Source: Bacillus sp. FJAT-26390 (lineage in GTDB: Bacteria > Bacillota > Bacilli > Paenibacillales > Paenibacillaceae). From it: a stretch of 64,000 nucleotides of DNA. The position numbers were made by a program, and so were the translations under genes. The DNA lies in contig NZ_MAQX01000032.1 in assembly GCF_001682865.1 (NCBI RefSeq), positions 310,001 to 374,000 of the forward strand, written 5' to 3'. This document shows positions 1 through 7,917 of this stretch, in pieces. Within the stretch, counting starts at the first letter, position 1; each line of letters starts with the position of its first letter. The notes beneath the pieces were generated by a model. The model did not search any database. It was not told the origin of the DNA and saw nothing but the letters and a program-made list of their open reading frames with translations.

Positions 1-633
1 ATCAGTTGACGAGGCCAGAGAGGTGGAGGAGGACTGTGCCCCCTTCTCACTCCCGTCATCGGAGTGGTTTACAGATATAATCGATACAACATAACCTTCG
101 CCCTCAAGCTGCATGCCGTATTTGGCCGCTTTCGCCGAGATGTCCTTATGCTGCTGCTTGCGAGTGATCAAGGACGATAGAAACTTCTCGCGAACGATGG
201 GCAAGCTGGTACGGTAATGCTCCTCAAGCAGCTCGATATTGCTCCGCATCTCCCGTTCCTCATCCATCCGCCTTGCAACCTCTGCAATGGTTTCGGTCAG
301 CTGCTCGCCTGAGAACGGTTTCAAAACATAAGCCTCTACCTGCAAATGGATGGCTTGCTTCGCATATTCAAATTCATCATGTCCGGATAAGATAACGATT
401 CGCGTAATCGGGTACATCTTTCTTGCCCATTCCGAGAGCTCAAGCCCATTCATATAGGGCATACTAATATCGGTAATGAGCACGTCGGGCTCCATTTTCT
501 CAAATATCTCCATCGCTTCCTTGCCGTTGCTCGCCGTCCTTACTTCCGTAAAGCCGCAGCTGGCCCAATCTATTTCGACCATTAATCCTTCCGTAACTTC
601 CGGCTCGTCGTCGACAAGCAGCAGTTTATACAT
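1..633 (-). CDS. YesN-like response regulator, C-terminus beyond the window
   Basis: Open reading frame of 211 codons with no stop, running off the left edge. The product opens with MYKLLLVDDEP, has a phospho-acceptor Asp near residue 55 (VLITDISMP) and the conserved Lys near 105 (YVLKPF), so it carries a complete CheY-like receiver domain. The stretch that follows (about 110-211) has the helical linker character seen in YesN-type regulators, whose AraC HTH would lie at the C-terminus outside the window. The start is the ATG at 631-633. Such regulators usually pair with a YesM histidine kinase and control sugar ABC transporters; the partner is not visible here. Confidence 0.85.
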   Translation of the reverse strand, partial: MYKLLLVDDEPEVTEGLMVEIDWASCGFTEVRTASNGKEAMEIFEKMEPDVLITDISMPYMNGLELSEWARKMYPITRIVILSGHDEFEYAKQAIHLQVEAYVLKPFSGEQLTETIAEVARRMDEEREMRSNIELLEEHYRTSLPIVREKFLSSLITRKQQHKDISAKAAKYGMQLEGEGYVVSIISVNHSDDGSEKGAQSSSTSLASSTD

Positions 634-799
634 AAGGCTCCCCCTAAAACATTGCTTTGAGCGCTACGCCTCCTTGCGGACTGCGTGCCGCCAATACCAT
701 TTTGCCATAAATTTTGTCTTTGTAAATATAAGTTCGTTTGATCCCATTATGGTTCGTCATTCGCCTTGTCAATTATACCTATTAAAACTCGGCTATAAT

Positions 800-842
800 A
801 AAGCAAGGCTGACGTCCCTAAAGGGAGCTGCCAGCCTTGTCT
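800..842 (-). terminator. Rho-independent terminator of the TIMP-like gene
   Basis: Long inverted repeat with outer arms GCAAGGCTG and CAGCCTTGT and an inner paired segment (GTCCCT/AGGGAG). It lies just past the stop codon at 850 and is followed on the minus strand by a T-rich tract. Confidence 0.65.
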
Positions 843-849
843 CTTATTC

Positions 850-1467
850 TTATTTCAAACGCCGGCGCCGCAGCTGTATCGCTGTAACGATCACGGTCAT
901 AATGAAGAAAACGATCGCGATTATGCCGAGCGGCATTCCCCCTGCACCTTGCGCCCCTGTCGCCTGTACCTGTTCAGTTGGCATAGTTTTCTTTGAGCTA
1001 AGAGGCTGCGGCCCGTAACCGTCACCTAGCAGCTTGATCTCTTCCTTCGCCGAAGCAAGCGGCTTCGTTAAATCGCATATATTGGTTTCAAGCTTCACAG
1101 GCTTCCCGATTGCAGTAACGATATAAGCCTGACCCACTTCGAAGCCTTCATAGCCGCAGCTCGCTGAGCTCATGGCTGTATATACAGTTGTTTGCTTTCC
1201 CAGCTCGCCTTTCCATACCGTAGACACCTCGAAGTTTACTTGGACGAGATCAGCGCTCGACATCACTTTTTTCTCAGGCGGCTGGATGACCTCCGTTACT
1301 TTGCCTGCGAAGATGGATGTGTCGCGCCGAAGCGCCTCCTTCACTTGATTCTCAGGAGATGGCGACATCGCACAGGAGCATGCATAGACGGCGGTTGGCT
1401 TAGCAATAATCCCTGCACTCCATAGGATTGCGCAGCAAAGGACGAAAAAAAACGATTTTCGATACAT
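850..1467 (-). CDS. Secreted TIMP/netrin-like protein with C-terminal membrane anchor
   Basis: About 205 residues. An N-terminal signal peptide (MYRKSFFFVLC...) ends in VYA, immediately followed by CSC, so signal cleavage would leave a Cys at or near the N-terminus, as in TIMP/NTR-fold proteins. The body (about 30-150) holds several further Cys and a beta-rich pattern (VWKGELG, CGYEGFEVGQAYIV) typical of bacterial TIMP-like proteins. A hydrophobic helix near the C-terminus (GIIAIVFFIMTVIVTAI) followed by RRRR suggests anchoring with the domain outside. The ATG at 1465-1467 is preferred over an upstream GTG because AGAGGTG sits 6 bases before it. Function is unknown; a protease-inhibitor role would only be by analogy. 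Confidence 0.75.
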   Translation of the reverse strand: MYRKSFFFVLCCAILWSAGIIAKPTAVYACSCAMSPSPENQVKEALRRDTSIFAGKVTEVIQPPEKKVMSSADLVQVNFEVSTVWKGELGKQTTVYTAMSSASCGYEGFEVGQAYIVTAIGKPVKLETNICDLTKPLASAKEEIKLLGDGYGPQPLSSKKTMPTEQVQATGAQGAGGMPLGIIAIVFFIMTVIVTAIQLRRRRLK

Positions 1468-1640
1468 AGGAATCACCTCTTAGGATAGACGTCGAAGCGA
1501 TGATATTTGTTTCCAATTTTATGTATATTCATCACAAGATGCTGGCTATTTCCTCATTATATTGCTATATTACGTTAGATGAGTTAGATAGCTTATGCAA
1601 TACGGGACTCCTTAGACTAAAGAAAACGTAGGTGAGCAAC

Positions 1641-2036
1641 ATGATTGAGGTAAAGACTTCCAAGCTTAGCGACGGAGAGTTCAATAGAGGGGTATTTGCG
1701 ACGCAAGATATAGCAAAAGGTGATCTTATACACGAAGCACCGGTCATTCCCTTCCCAAATGAAGAGCATGAACATATAGAGAAAACGCTGCTTGCCGATT
1801 ACGTGTTTGAGTATGGCGCTAACCATACGGCAATCCTGCTGGGTTATGGCATGCTGTTCAACCATTCCTATACGCCAAATGCGTACTATGATCTTAATTT
1901 TGACAATCATACCGTCGATTTCTTCGCTTATACGGACATCGCTGCCGGGGAAGAGATCCTCATTAACTATAATGGCGAAGTCGATAACGAAGAGCCGCTA
2001 TGGTTTAATGAAGATAAAGAAAAAGAAAATAAGTAA
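1641..2036 (+). CDS. Small SET-domain protein
   Basis: About 131 residues, essentially a lone SET domain. Visible motifs are RGVFATQDIAKGD near the N-terminus, NHSYTPNA (the NHS-x-x-PN cofactor motif) in the middle and GEEILINY near the C-terminus. SET proteins are lysine methyltransferases that use S-adenosylmethionine; the bacterial single-domain forms have mostly uncharacterised substrates. The start is taken at ATG 1641, with AGGTG six bases upstream, rather than the GTG at 1632 that lies inside that ribosome binding site. Monocistronic, ending at a strong terminator shared with the convergent SDR gene. Confidence 0.85.
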   Translation: MIEVKTSKLSDGEFNRGVFATQDIAKGDLIHEAPVIPFPNEEHEHIEKTLLADYVFEYGANHTAILLGYGMLFNHSYTPNAYYDLNFDNHTVDFFAYTDIAAGEEILINYNGEVDNEEPLWFNEDKEKENK

Positions 2037-2050
2037 GGCTTGCAGCATGC

Positions 2051-2097
2051 AACGAGGCCGTTCCGGAGAAAATAATCCGAACGGCCTCGTTTTTTAT
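2051..2097. terminator. Bidirectional terminator between SET and SDR genes
   Basis: Near-perfect stem AACGAGGCCGTT / AACGGCCTCGTT with extended pairing (CCGGA/TCCG) and a plus-strand run of T. It lies between two convergent genes. Confidence 0.85.
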
Positions 2098-2098
2098 T

Positions 2099-2842
2099 TT
2101 ATACAAATCCGCCATTTACGCGAATCGTTTGGCCTGTCATCCACTGTGACTCTTTACCCGCCAAGAACAGCACGACGCTCGAAATATCTTCCGGCTCGCC
2201 AAGTCTTCCAAAAGCGTTCAGGTTTACGATGCCAGCAATCTGTTCTTCTGACTTCCCTACCTTAAAGAGCTCCGTGTTAATCGGGCCCGGCGCAACCGCA
2301 TTGATCGTAATGCCTTTATGCCCAAGCTCCTTGGCAAGCTGGCGGGTAATCTGTTCAACCGCGCCTTTGGTTGCTGCATACACGCTGTAAGTGGGGAACA
2401 TTGAACCGTTAACCGAAGTCGAAAAGTTAACAATACGACCGTTCGCATTCATATGCATAGCCGCTTGCTGGCAAGCAAAATACGTACCCTTCACATTGAT
2501 CGCGAATTGCTTGTCGAAGTCTTCCTCTGTCATGTTCGCTATCGGTTTATTAATCATGATACCGGCATTATTGACGAGAATATCTATTTGCCCGAAAGCA
2601 TCCAACGTTTTCTGGAACATCATCTCTACTTCCGCTACTTTGCTAATATCCGCTTGTACGGCCACAGCCTCGCCGCCTTGCTGCTTAATGCCGTTAACCA
2701 CTTCCTCTGCTTTGGCTGGATTGCTCGCAAAATTCACTACAACCTTAGCACCGTTACGGGCTAGCTCTTCAGCAATCTCACGCCCTATTCCTCTAGATGC
2801 ACCCGTTACCAAAGCTACTTTGCCCGCCAATTTATGTTCCAT
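2099..2842 (-). CDS. SDR family oxidoreductase (3-oxoacyl-ACP reductase-like)
   Basis: 247 residues, the usual length of a classical short-chain dehydrogenase. It shows the dinucleotide-binding motif TGASRGIG at residues 13-20, NNAG at 91-94, Ser around 141-143 and the catalytic YAATK (Tyr155, Lys159). The C-terminal GRLGEPEDISSVVLFLAG and GQTIRVNGG segments are typical of FabG/glucose-1-dehydrogenase relatives; substrate cannot be told. Its promoter contains a 22-bp palindrome (2910-2931) also present upstream of the neighbouring TetR gene, so it is probably the repressed target of that regulator. Confidence 0.9.
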   Translation of the reverse strand: MEHKLAGKVALVTGASRGIGREIAEELARNGAKVVVNFASNPAKAEEVVNGIKQQGGEAVAVQADISKVAEVEMMFQKTLDAFGQIDILVNNAGIMINKPIANMTEEDFDKQFAINVKGTYFACQQAAMHMNANGRIVNFSTSVNGSMFPTYSVYAATKGAVEQITRQLAKELGHKGITINAVAPGPINTELFKVGKSEEQIAGIVNLNAFGRLGEPEDISSVVLFLAGKESQWMTGQTIRVNGGFV

Positions 2843-2909
2843 GCTTTTTTCCTCCTCAGAATGTTTCTCTTATGGTTTGATTATATCCGCACCACAAACA
2901 AATATCAAG

Positions 2910-2931
2910 TGACATTATTGTATTTTTGTCA
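2910..2931. promoter_or_regulatory. Putative TetR operator in front of the SDR gene
   Basis: 22-bp interrupted palindrome with ends TGACA and TGTCA and an A/T-rich centre, 68 bases upstream of the SDR start. The same ends, same length and nearly the same centre recur at 3708-3729 in front of the TetR gene. Assignment to that TetR protein is inferred from this sharing. Confidence 0.7.
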
Positions 2932-2966
2932 TTTATTTTTCAGGCATCTTTTTTACCTTGTTAAAA

Positions 2967-3007
2967 AGAAAAAAGCCCTCCTGATGCCCAGCATCAGAGG
3001 AGCTTTC
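2967..3007 (-). terminator. Terminator of the TetR gene
   Basis: Stem CTCCTCTGATG / CATCAGGAGG on the minus strand with loop CTGGG, followed by a T-rich run. It lies between the TetR gene and the SDR gene, so the two are separately transcribed. Confidence 0.75.
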
Positions 3008-3017
3008 CTTGTATAAC

Positions 3018-3659
3018 CTATGCAGCGATTCCTGTCAGCAGCAGCTTCCATACCATATCGAACTCCGCATCGCTTTTCTCAGCTGTCCACTCGTACGAAT
3101 GGCCCGGATGATGAAAACGCGAGGTCGCGATGAACAAAGCTTTGGCAGTCTGCTCTGATTGCCCTGGCTTAAATTCCTTCGTTTTTATCCCTTCCTCGAT
3201 GATCTGCGCGATCTGCGCAATCAAGCGGTCTACATGAACAGCAATCATCTCAACCGCATCTAACGTTACTGCGGCGTACATCGCAAACATCTCAGCATCA
3301 TTGGAAGCGTAGTTCCGCTTGCTGCGGATAAGCGTCTCCAGCCACAGGCGCAAGCGCTCTGTCGAGCTGCCGCACGTTTGGCTCGCGATTCCCTCTAATG
3401 GCAAGGCGATGCAACGATGCAGCCAGCGCTCGGTTACCGCTTCCCGCAAGGACGCTTTGCTCGCAAAATGGCGATACAGCGTGCCGTGGCTCACTTTAAG
3501 CACCTTCGCTACGTCGACAACCGACGTTTTCTCAGGCCCAAAACGTCTAAGCACCTGTTCTGCCGCATCTAATATTTGTTCCTTATTTAATGGTTGATCA
3601 TTCGTCATAATGGGTAGCAGCCGTTCATCCAAAATCAAAGGATTCTGAACGCGCAGCAT
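3018..3659 (-). CDS. TetR family transcriptional regulator
   Basis: 213 residues. The N-terminal DNA-binding domain spans about residues 24-70 (ILDAAEQVLRRFGPEKTSVVDVAKVL, then VSHGTLYRHFASKASL), a textbook TetR helix-turn-helix with the F-x-S-K turn. The C-terminal part is a helical ligand/dimer domain. A purine-rich AGAGGGGGG precedes the ATG at 3659; a second Met 17 codons in lacks a ribosome site. A 22-bp palindrome upstream (3708-3729) matches one in the SDR promoter, pointing to autoregulation and control of the reductase. The ligand is unknown. Confidence 0.88.
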   Translation of the reverse strand: MLRVQNPLILDERLLPIMTNDQPLNKEQILDAAEQVLRRFGPEKTSVVDVAKVLKVSHGTLYRHFASKASLREAVTERWLHRCIALPLEGIASQTCGSSTERLRLWLETLIRSKRNYASNDAEMFAMYAAVTLDAVEMIAVHVDRLIAQIAQIIEEGIKTKEFKPGQSEQTAKALFIATSRFHHPGHSYEWTAEKSDAEFDMVWKLLLTGIAA

Positions 3660-3707
3660 TCCCCCCTCTCAGCTCTTTCACCCCATCATAGCACGGCGTA
3701 ATTCTAA

Positions 3708-3729
3708 TGACAATAATGTTATTTTGTCA
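3708..3729. promoter_or_regulatory. Putative TetR autoregulatory operator
   Basis: 22-bp palindrome, TGACAATAATG on the left and a matching TTATTTTGTCA on the right, about 50 bases upstream of the TetR start. It pairs with the site at 2910-2931. Confidence 0.7.
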
Positions 3730-3799
3730 CCCGTATAATGAAAGCTTGCAAGAGCAACATCGGGATTAGTAAGTGCTGCGTTATAGATGTGTATAAGCA

Positions 3800-4366
3800 T
3801 TATGCCTTACTTGCCATAAAAGCGATTTGATCAAGCCAAGCGCGGCGCGTAGCTTCGTCCGAGCTCATGACAGCGTCAAAGACCACATGATACAAAACTT
3901 CGAAGCCGCAGTATTCAAATATCCCTTTGTCCGAAGTTAGGCGAAGCGCTTTATCCAACCCGCTGGCTGCATACTCGGCATTCGATTTGCCTTGCGTGTG
4001 AATAATAACCGCTTTTTTCCCTTTTAATAGTCCCATCTGCTCGCCATTTACATACTTGTAAGCAAAACCATAGGTAAACACCCGCTCAATGTACCCTTTC
4101 AAAATAGCAGGCAATCCCGTCCACCAAATCGGATAAATAAACGTTACGACGTCTGCCCATTTCAAATATTGCTGCTCGAGTTCAATATCCTCAGAGATGC
4201 CTCCAAGGATCTCACTGCTGCTGACCACCGCGTTAAACCCAATTCCATATAAGTCACGAACAACGACCTCATGGCCATTCTCCTTAAGCCCTGCAACCGC
4301 TGTCTCCAAAATAGCATGGTTAAAGCTTTCTTTTCTCGGGTGTGCGTAAACGATAAGATGTTTCAT
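3800..4366 (-). CDS. NAD(P)H-dependent flavodoxin-fold oxidoreductase (quinone reductase/KefF family)
   Basis: About 188 residues from ATG 4366. It opens KHLIVYAHPRKESFN, the FMN phosphate-binding region of the NQO1/MdaB/KefF flavodoxin-like family, and carries the family block FIYPIWWTGLPAILKGYIERVFTYGFAY near the middle. These soluble flavoproteins reduce quinones or electrophiles with NAD(P)H. The start was chosen because GAGGAG lies eight bases before this ATG; longer upstream extensions lack support. Two copies of a TGATTGATCA-type operator lie upstream, matching the palindrome over the start of the neighbouring TetR gene, which suggests an inducible detoxification pair. Confidence 0.85.
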   Translation of the reverse strand: MKHLIVYAHPRKESFNHAILETAVAGLKENGHEVVVRDLYGIGFNAVVSSSEILGGISEDIELEQQYLKWADVVTFIYPIWWTGLPAILKGYIERVFTYGFAYKYVNGEQMGLLKGKKAVIIHTQGKSNAEYAASGLDKALRLTSDKGIFEYCGFEVLYHVVFDAVMSSDEATRRAWLDQIAFMASKA

Positions 4367-4413
4367 ATTCATTTCTCCTCTCGAATGGACAAGCTTATTT
4401 TTGAAATCTATAT

Positions 4414-4469
4414 AATTAGTGATCAATCAATTACAAATGATGAAAAATGTGATTGATTGATCAATAACA
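4414..4469. promoter_or_regulatory. Two putative TetR operators upstream of the flavodoxin-fold reductase
   Basis: Two imperfect sites, TTAGTGATCAATCAATTAC (about 4416-4434) and GTGATTGATTGATCAATAAC (4449-4468), resemble the perfect palindrome at 5056-5079 over the start of the TetR gene. They sit between the two genes of this module. Confidence 0.65.
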
Positions 4470-4496
4470 ATCCGTTATAAGCCAAGAATAACTCGG

Positions 4497-5084
4497 CTAA
4501 TCATTCATCTCCATTAATTCCGGCAAGGACAGCGCCATCGAGATGTTGCACAGCATGCCTCTAGCTAGGAAAAGGAGTGTCTTCTCTTGCGGCCTCTCCA
4601 AACCCGCTTGCTTGAACGCATCATAAACGATCTGCTGGACCTCTCGGAATCCTTTCTGCATAACCTCAACGATGGAATCTTCTTTTATCGTTTGAGCTTG
4701 CATTTGGAGCAGAGTCTCGTTCTGGTAGCTCTTCATTATATTCGCATACACAGCAGTCAGCTCTTGCTCAAGCTGTTCAGGACCCGTTGTCGAAATAACT
4801 TGACGGAACGCATCAAGGATACGCGTCCACGACACTTCCAAAGCCGCTAGCAGAAGCGCTTCCTTCGTGGAAAAGAAACGGAATACGTACGGCTGCGAAA
4901 TTTGGGCACGTTCGGCTACCTTCGCTGTCGTAGCTCGGTAATAGCCAATTTCCGCAAACACCTCAATGGCGGCAGATACGATATCATTGCGACGATTGAC
5001 TGAGGTTGCTGGGCTTTTTGTCACTGTGTTTCCCGCCTTTAAGTTGCGATTCATATTTAGTGATTGATCAATCACTAAACTCAT
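4497..5084 (-). CDS. TetR/AcrR family transcriptional regulator
   Basis: 195 residues. The helix-turn-helix lies at about residues 30-75 (DIVSAAIEVFAEIGYYRATTAKVAERA, then QISQPYVFRFFSTKEAL), followed by a helical sensor domain. The ATG at 5084 has only a weak ribosome site; an ATG ten codons in has none. Notably, a perfect 24-bp palindrome (5056-5079) lies inside the first ten codons, so the protein probably binds across its own start. Similar half-sites precede the downstream reductase. Ligand unknown. Confidence 0.87.
   Translation of the reverse strand: MSLVIDQSLNMNRNLKAGNTVTKSPATSVNRRNDIVSAAIEVFAEIGYYRATTAKVAERAQISQPYVFRFFSTKEALLLAALEVSWTRILDAFRQVISTTGPEQLEQELTAVYANIMKSYQNETLLQMQAQTIKEDSIVEVMQKGFREVQQIVYDAFKQAGLERPQEKTLLFLARGMLCNISMALSLPELMEMND
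5056..5079. promoter_or_regulatory. Perfect 24-bp palindromic operator overlapping the TetR start
   Basis: The arms TTTAGTGATTGA and TCAATCACTAAA are exact reverse complements. The palindrome begins three bases after the start codon, within coding sequence, a position that would block transcription or early translation. Confidence 0.75.
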
Positions 5085-5135
5085 AGTACTTCAACTTTTG
5101 TTCATTTGCAACCTTTTGTTTTAAATTTGGCTCTG

Positions 5136-5693
5136 TTAGTGTTGATTGTTGATTATCCTCCAAACTAATCCACCCTCGTAATGAATCTCTTTTTCAACGT
5201 TCAATTCAACACTTTTGTTTGAACTTGGGAACCCTGGTTCATCATTTACAATGTATAGCGTATTCTCATTTTTCCATTCCATAGAAAAGTTGCTATTCGC
5301 ATCACTATGATAAACAGTCTTTATTTTGTTATCATCATGATAAGTTATTTCTACCCATAAATTAACTCCACCAGCGGCACCTCCGTAATTCTTATAGTAA
5401 GCATTAGCAGTATATTTGTCTGTTGGCGAGTTCACGGGTCCTTTATAAAATTCACCTTCAAGGTTATCGAATGTAAAAAAGTATGTATTGTATATCACTT
5501 GTGTAGAAATCATACCCATTCCTATCAGAGTTGCAATTAACAGTTTTTTGGGAAATGGCTTCTTTTTGATAAAAAAAACAATTAGTTTGAAACAAAAGAT
5601 AAAACCTATCAGAACAGTAATGAGAGAAAGGATGAAGAAGCCTAATAAGTATAAATAATTAATAATAATTCCTCCCGTCGATATGGTTTTCAT
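5136..5693 (-). CDS. DUF5412-like membrane-anchored protein
   Basis: 185 residues. Two hydrophobic helices near the N-terminus (about 10-40 and 50-70) are followed by an extracytoplasmic domain of about 110 residues containing NYGGAAGGVNLWVEITYHD and MEWKNENTLYIVND, a pattern I associate with the DUF5412 family. Base composition is clearly more A/T-rich than its neighbours, which hints at acquisition by transfer. The ATG at 5693 follows AAGGAAT closely. No partner gene is apparent and no function is known. Confidence 0.65.
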   Translation of the reverse strand: MKTISTGGIIINYLYLLGFFILSLITVLIGFIFCFKLIVFFIKKKPFPKKLLIATLIGMGMISTQVIYNTYFFTFDNLEGEFYKGPVNSPTDKYTANAYYKNYGGAAGGVNLWVEITYHDDNKIKTVYHSDANSNFSMEWKNENTLYIVNDEPGFPSSNKSVELNVEKEIHYEGGLVWRIINNQH

Positions 5694-5778
5694 ATTCCTT
5701 GCTATCTAAGTAAAGGAACCATGCTAAATCATGTTGCAAATCCTTGGTTGCAACGCGATTAACATAACCTTAAATTTT

Positions 5779-5821
5779 AAAACGTTCATGCTTCGCCGCA
5801 GCGGCAAAGCATGAACGTTTT
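5779..5821 (-). terminator. Terminator of the GHL10-type hydrolase gene
   Basis: Long stem built from AACGTTCATGCTT and AAGCATGAACGTT with a GCCGC/GCGGC inner stem, followed on the minus strand by TTTTAAAATTT. It is directly downstream of the stop codon at 5832. Confidence 0.85.
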
Positions 5822-5831
5822 GATCCTATGC

Positions 5832-7460
5832 TTATTTGAAATAATAAGTGCGCAATGCATCCATAATGCCGAGCGGGTTTTTCCGGAGATCCTTTGCGCT
5901 GAAGAAAACATCACCCTTCACTTCCGGATATTTTTTATTGTATTCCAGCTGATTAATGATTTCCTGAGCGCTTTGCCAGCCCGCTTCCTTTGTGCCCAGC
6001 TTATACGGTGAATGGCCGATATACAGGTCAACCCCTGTCCCTTTCACCTCTTGTACCCACCAATCCACTAGCTTGTCATAGCGCGCAACGTTGAAGGAGA
6101 GGCTCCAATAAATTTGCGGATTGATATAATCGATCCACCCTTTTTGTATCCACGTCCTCACATCCGCATACATATTGTCGTACGCCGTTACGCCTGCATT
6201 CGTGTCTGAGCCGGTTTTGTCCACCGACTTATTCCGCCAAACCCCAAACGGGCTGATCCCGAATTTCAACTGCGGCTTCACCGCGTGAATGGACTCTCCG
6301 AGCTGGCGGACAAAATCGTTGATGTTGCTTCGGCGCCAGTCCGCTTTTGATGTTAGTTTACCGGCGTTGTAGCTCTTAAAGGCAGCATCGTCGGCAAAAT
6401 CCACGTTCGACGGGTAGAAATAATCGTCCAAATGGATGCCGTCAATCGGATAACCGTTCACGACCTCCATGATCGTATCGATAATATGCTGGCGCGCCGC
6501 CGGTATGCCTGGGTTAATATACAGCTTGCCTGCCGCATTCACGATCCATGCCGGCTGCTGCTTCACTACATGATTTTCAGCCAGCAGCTCGGTTTTTGCG
6601 TCAACATTCGCCCGAAACGGATTGAACCAAGCATGGAACTCCATATTCCGTTTATGCGTCTCCTCGATCATAAAAGCCAGTGGATCGTATGTAGGTGCAA
6701 GGCCTTGTACGCCTGACAAATATTTTGACCACGGAACCAGCTTCGAAGGATACAAGGCATCGCCCGTAGGACGTACCTGCACAAAAACCGCATTTAATCC
6801 CATTCCCTGCAAATCATCCAATAAGCTGACGAACTCGCCCATCTGCTTCACTGCATTTTGATAAGAGGATTGCGAGGGCCAGTCCAAATTATAGACAGTG
6901 GAAACCCATGCTCCGCGCAGCTCCTTCGTGCCTGTTCCTGGATTCGGATCTGGATTCGGAAGCGGATTTGGATCTGGATCTGGCAGCGGTGTTTCACCCG
7001 TCGGATCTTCAACTACTGCTGTCAGCAGCGTGATCATCTGCTCCACTTGATTCCAATTGACGGTTAGCCCAAGCTGCTCGCTGACGAACCTTAGCGGCAC
7101 CATAGCCCGTCCTGCTTTCACCTGAACGGATGCATCCAGCTTAATGCTCTCCCCGTTAACGGTAGCAACCGTGCTGCCGCTCGTCATCGAAATCGCTTTA
7201 TTGTCGCTGCCTTGAATCGTAACCGACTGCTCCTTGGCGTTCCAATTCACAGTGGCTCCCAGCTCTTCACTAATAATGCGAAGCGGTACCATCGTTACGT
7301 TAACCTTTGGAATGATATAAGGCGATACATCGCTCTCAATGGCCTTTCCATTCAAAATAATACGAATGCCAGCTTTTTGCGCCGCTTGGCTGATTGGTGC
7401 GGCTGCTGTCATGCAAATAACGACAAGCAGCAGCCCTATGGTCCATTTTCCCCATTTCAT
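5832..7460 (-). CDS. Secreted GHL10-type glycosidase with copper-amine-oxidase-N stalk repeats
   Basis: About 542 residues. A signal peptide (MKWGKWTIGLLLVVICMTAAA) is followed by two repeats of the copper amine oxidase N-terminal-like domain (about 30-160; each ends in MVPLRxxSEQLG), then a PDPNPxPNPDPNP linker, then a GHL10/DUF187 catalytic domain from RGAWVSTVYNLDWPS to the C-terminus (about 180-540). The TIM-barrel landmarks GLNAVFVQVRPTGDALYPS, FHAWFNPFRAN and IDGIHLDDYFYP are visible. Family members act on cell-wall or extracellular glycans. ATG 7460 is chosen over a TTG at 7484 because it starts a clean signal peptide. Confidence 0.87.
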   Translation of the reverse strand: MKWGKWTIGLLLVVICMTAAAPISQAAQKAGIRIILNGKAIESDVSPYIIPKVNVTMVPLRIISEELGATVNWNAKEQSVTIQGSDNKAISMTSGSTVATVNGESIKLDASVQVKAGRAMVPLRFVSEQLGLTVNWNQVEQMITLLTAVVEDPTGETPLPDPDPNPLPNPDPNPGTGTKELRGAWVSTVYNLDWPSQSSYQNAVKQMGEFVSLLDDLQGMGLNAVFVQVRPTGDALYPSKLVPWSKYLSGVQGLAPTYDPLAFMIEETHKRNMEFHAWFNPFRANVDAKTELLAENHVVKQQPAWIVNAAGKLYINPGIPAARQHIIDTIMEVVNGYPIDGIHLDDYFYPSNVDFADDAAFKSYNAGKLTSKADWRRSNINDFVRQLGESIHAVKPQLKFGISPFGVWRNKSVDKTGSDTNAGVTAYDNMYADVRTWIQKGWIDYINPQIYWSLSFNVARYDKLVDWWVQEVKGTGVDLYIGHSPYKLGTKEAGWQSAQEIINQLEYNKKYPEVKGDVFFSAKDLRKNPLGIMDALRTYYFK

Positions 7461-7731
7461 GCGTTCCAGTTCCCCTGTCTCCAAACAATGTAATTATGCA
7501 TCCCAAACGTTAGACGCTTGTTCCTATTCTTTGGTTGCATGAGGACAAGGACAATTAACAAAATTTAATAATATATGCGAGACTAATCCAGCCTCGATTC
7601 GTGTCATTATGCTCTGTATTTGAAAAAGTGAGCATTATCAGTTATTCACAAACGGACATATCCCCTCTATCCTGCGGAGAGAGAATGATAATTTTTTCAT
7701 AGTTAGGGGTTAGAAAAAATGATCGCCTTAA

Positions 7732-7917
7732 ACCGGTTGTGGCATTAGTTTCTCTCAAACGTTGGAGTGGAAACAGCTAGAGGCCCTGCAGGAGAATAAG
7801 GTACATTTCGTTTCGGGCCATGCTTGGTTTGATTCTCCTTGGAATTATGCAGCCGATCATTACGACCGCTGGATAAAGGCGGATACGCGGGATAAGCTTG
7901 CTATATCGTTAATTTGA
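7732..7917 (+). pseudogene. Possible remnant open frame in the gap before the PAS-MCP gene
   Basis: A 61-codon open frame with no plausible start but protein-like composition (LEWKQLEALQENKVHFVSGHA, then WFDSPWNYAADHYDRWIKA) occupies an otherwise gene-free gap (7461-7900) and ends in TGA inside the 3' end of the convergent chemotaxis gene. It could be the C-terminal tail of a lost gene. Family not recognised; the remainder of the gap holds nothing I can support. Confidence 0.3.
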
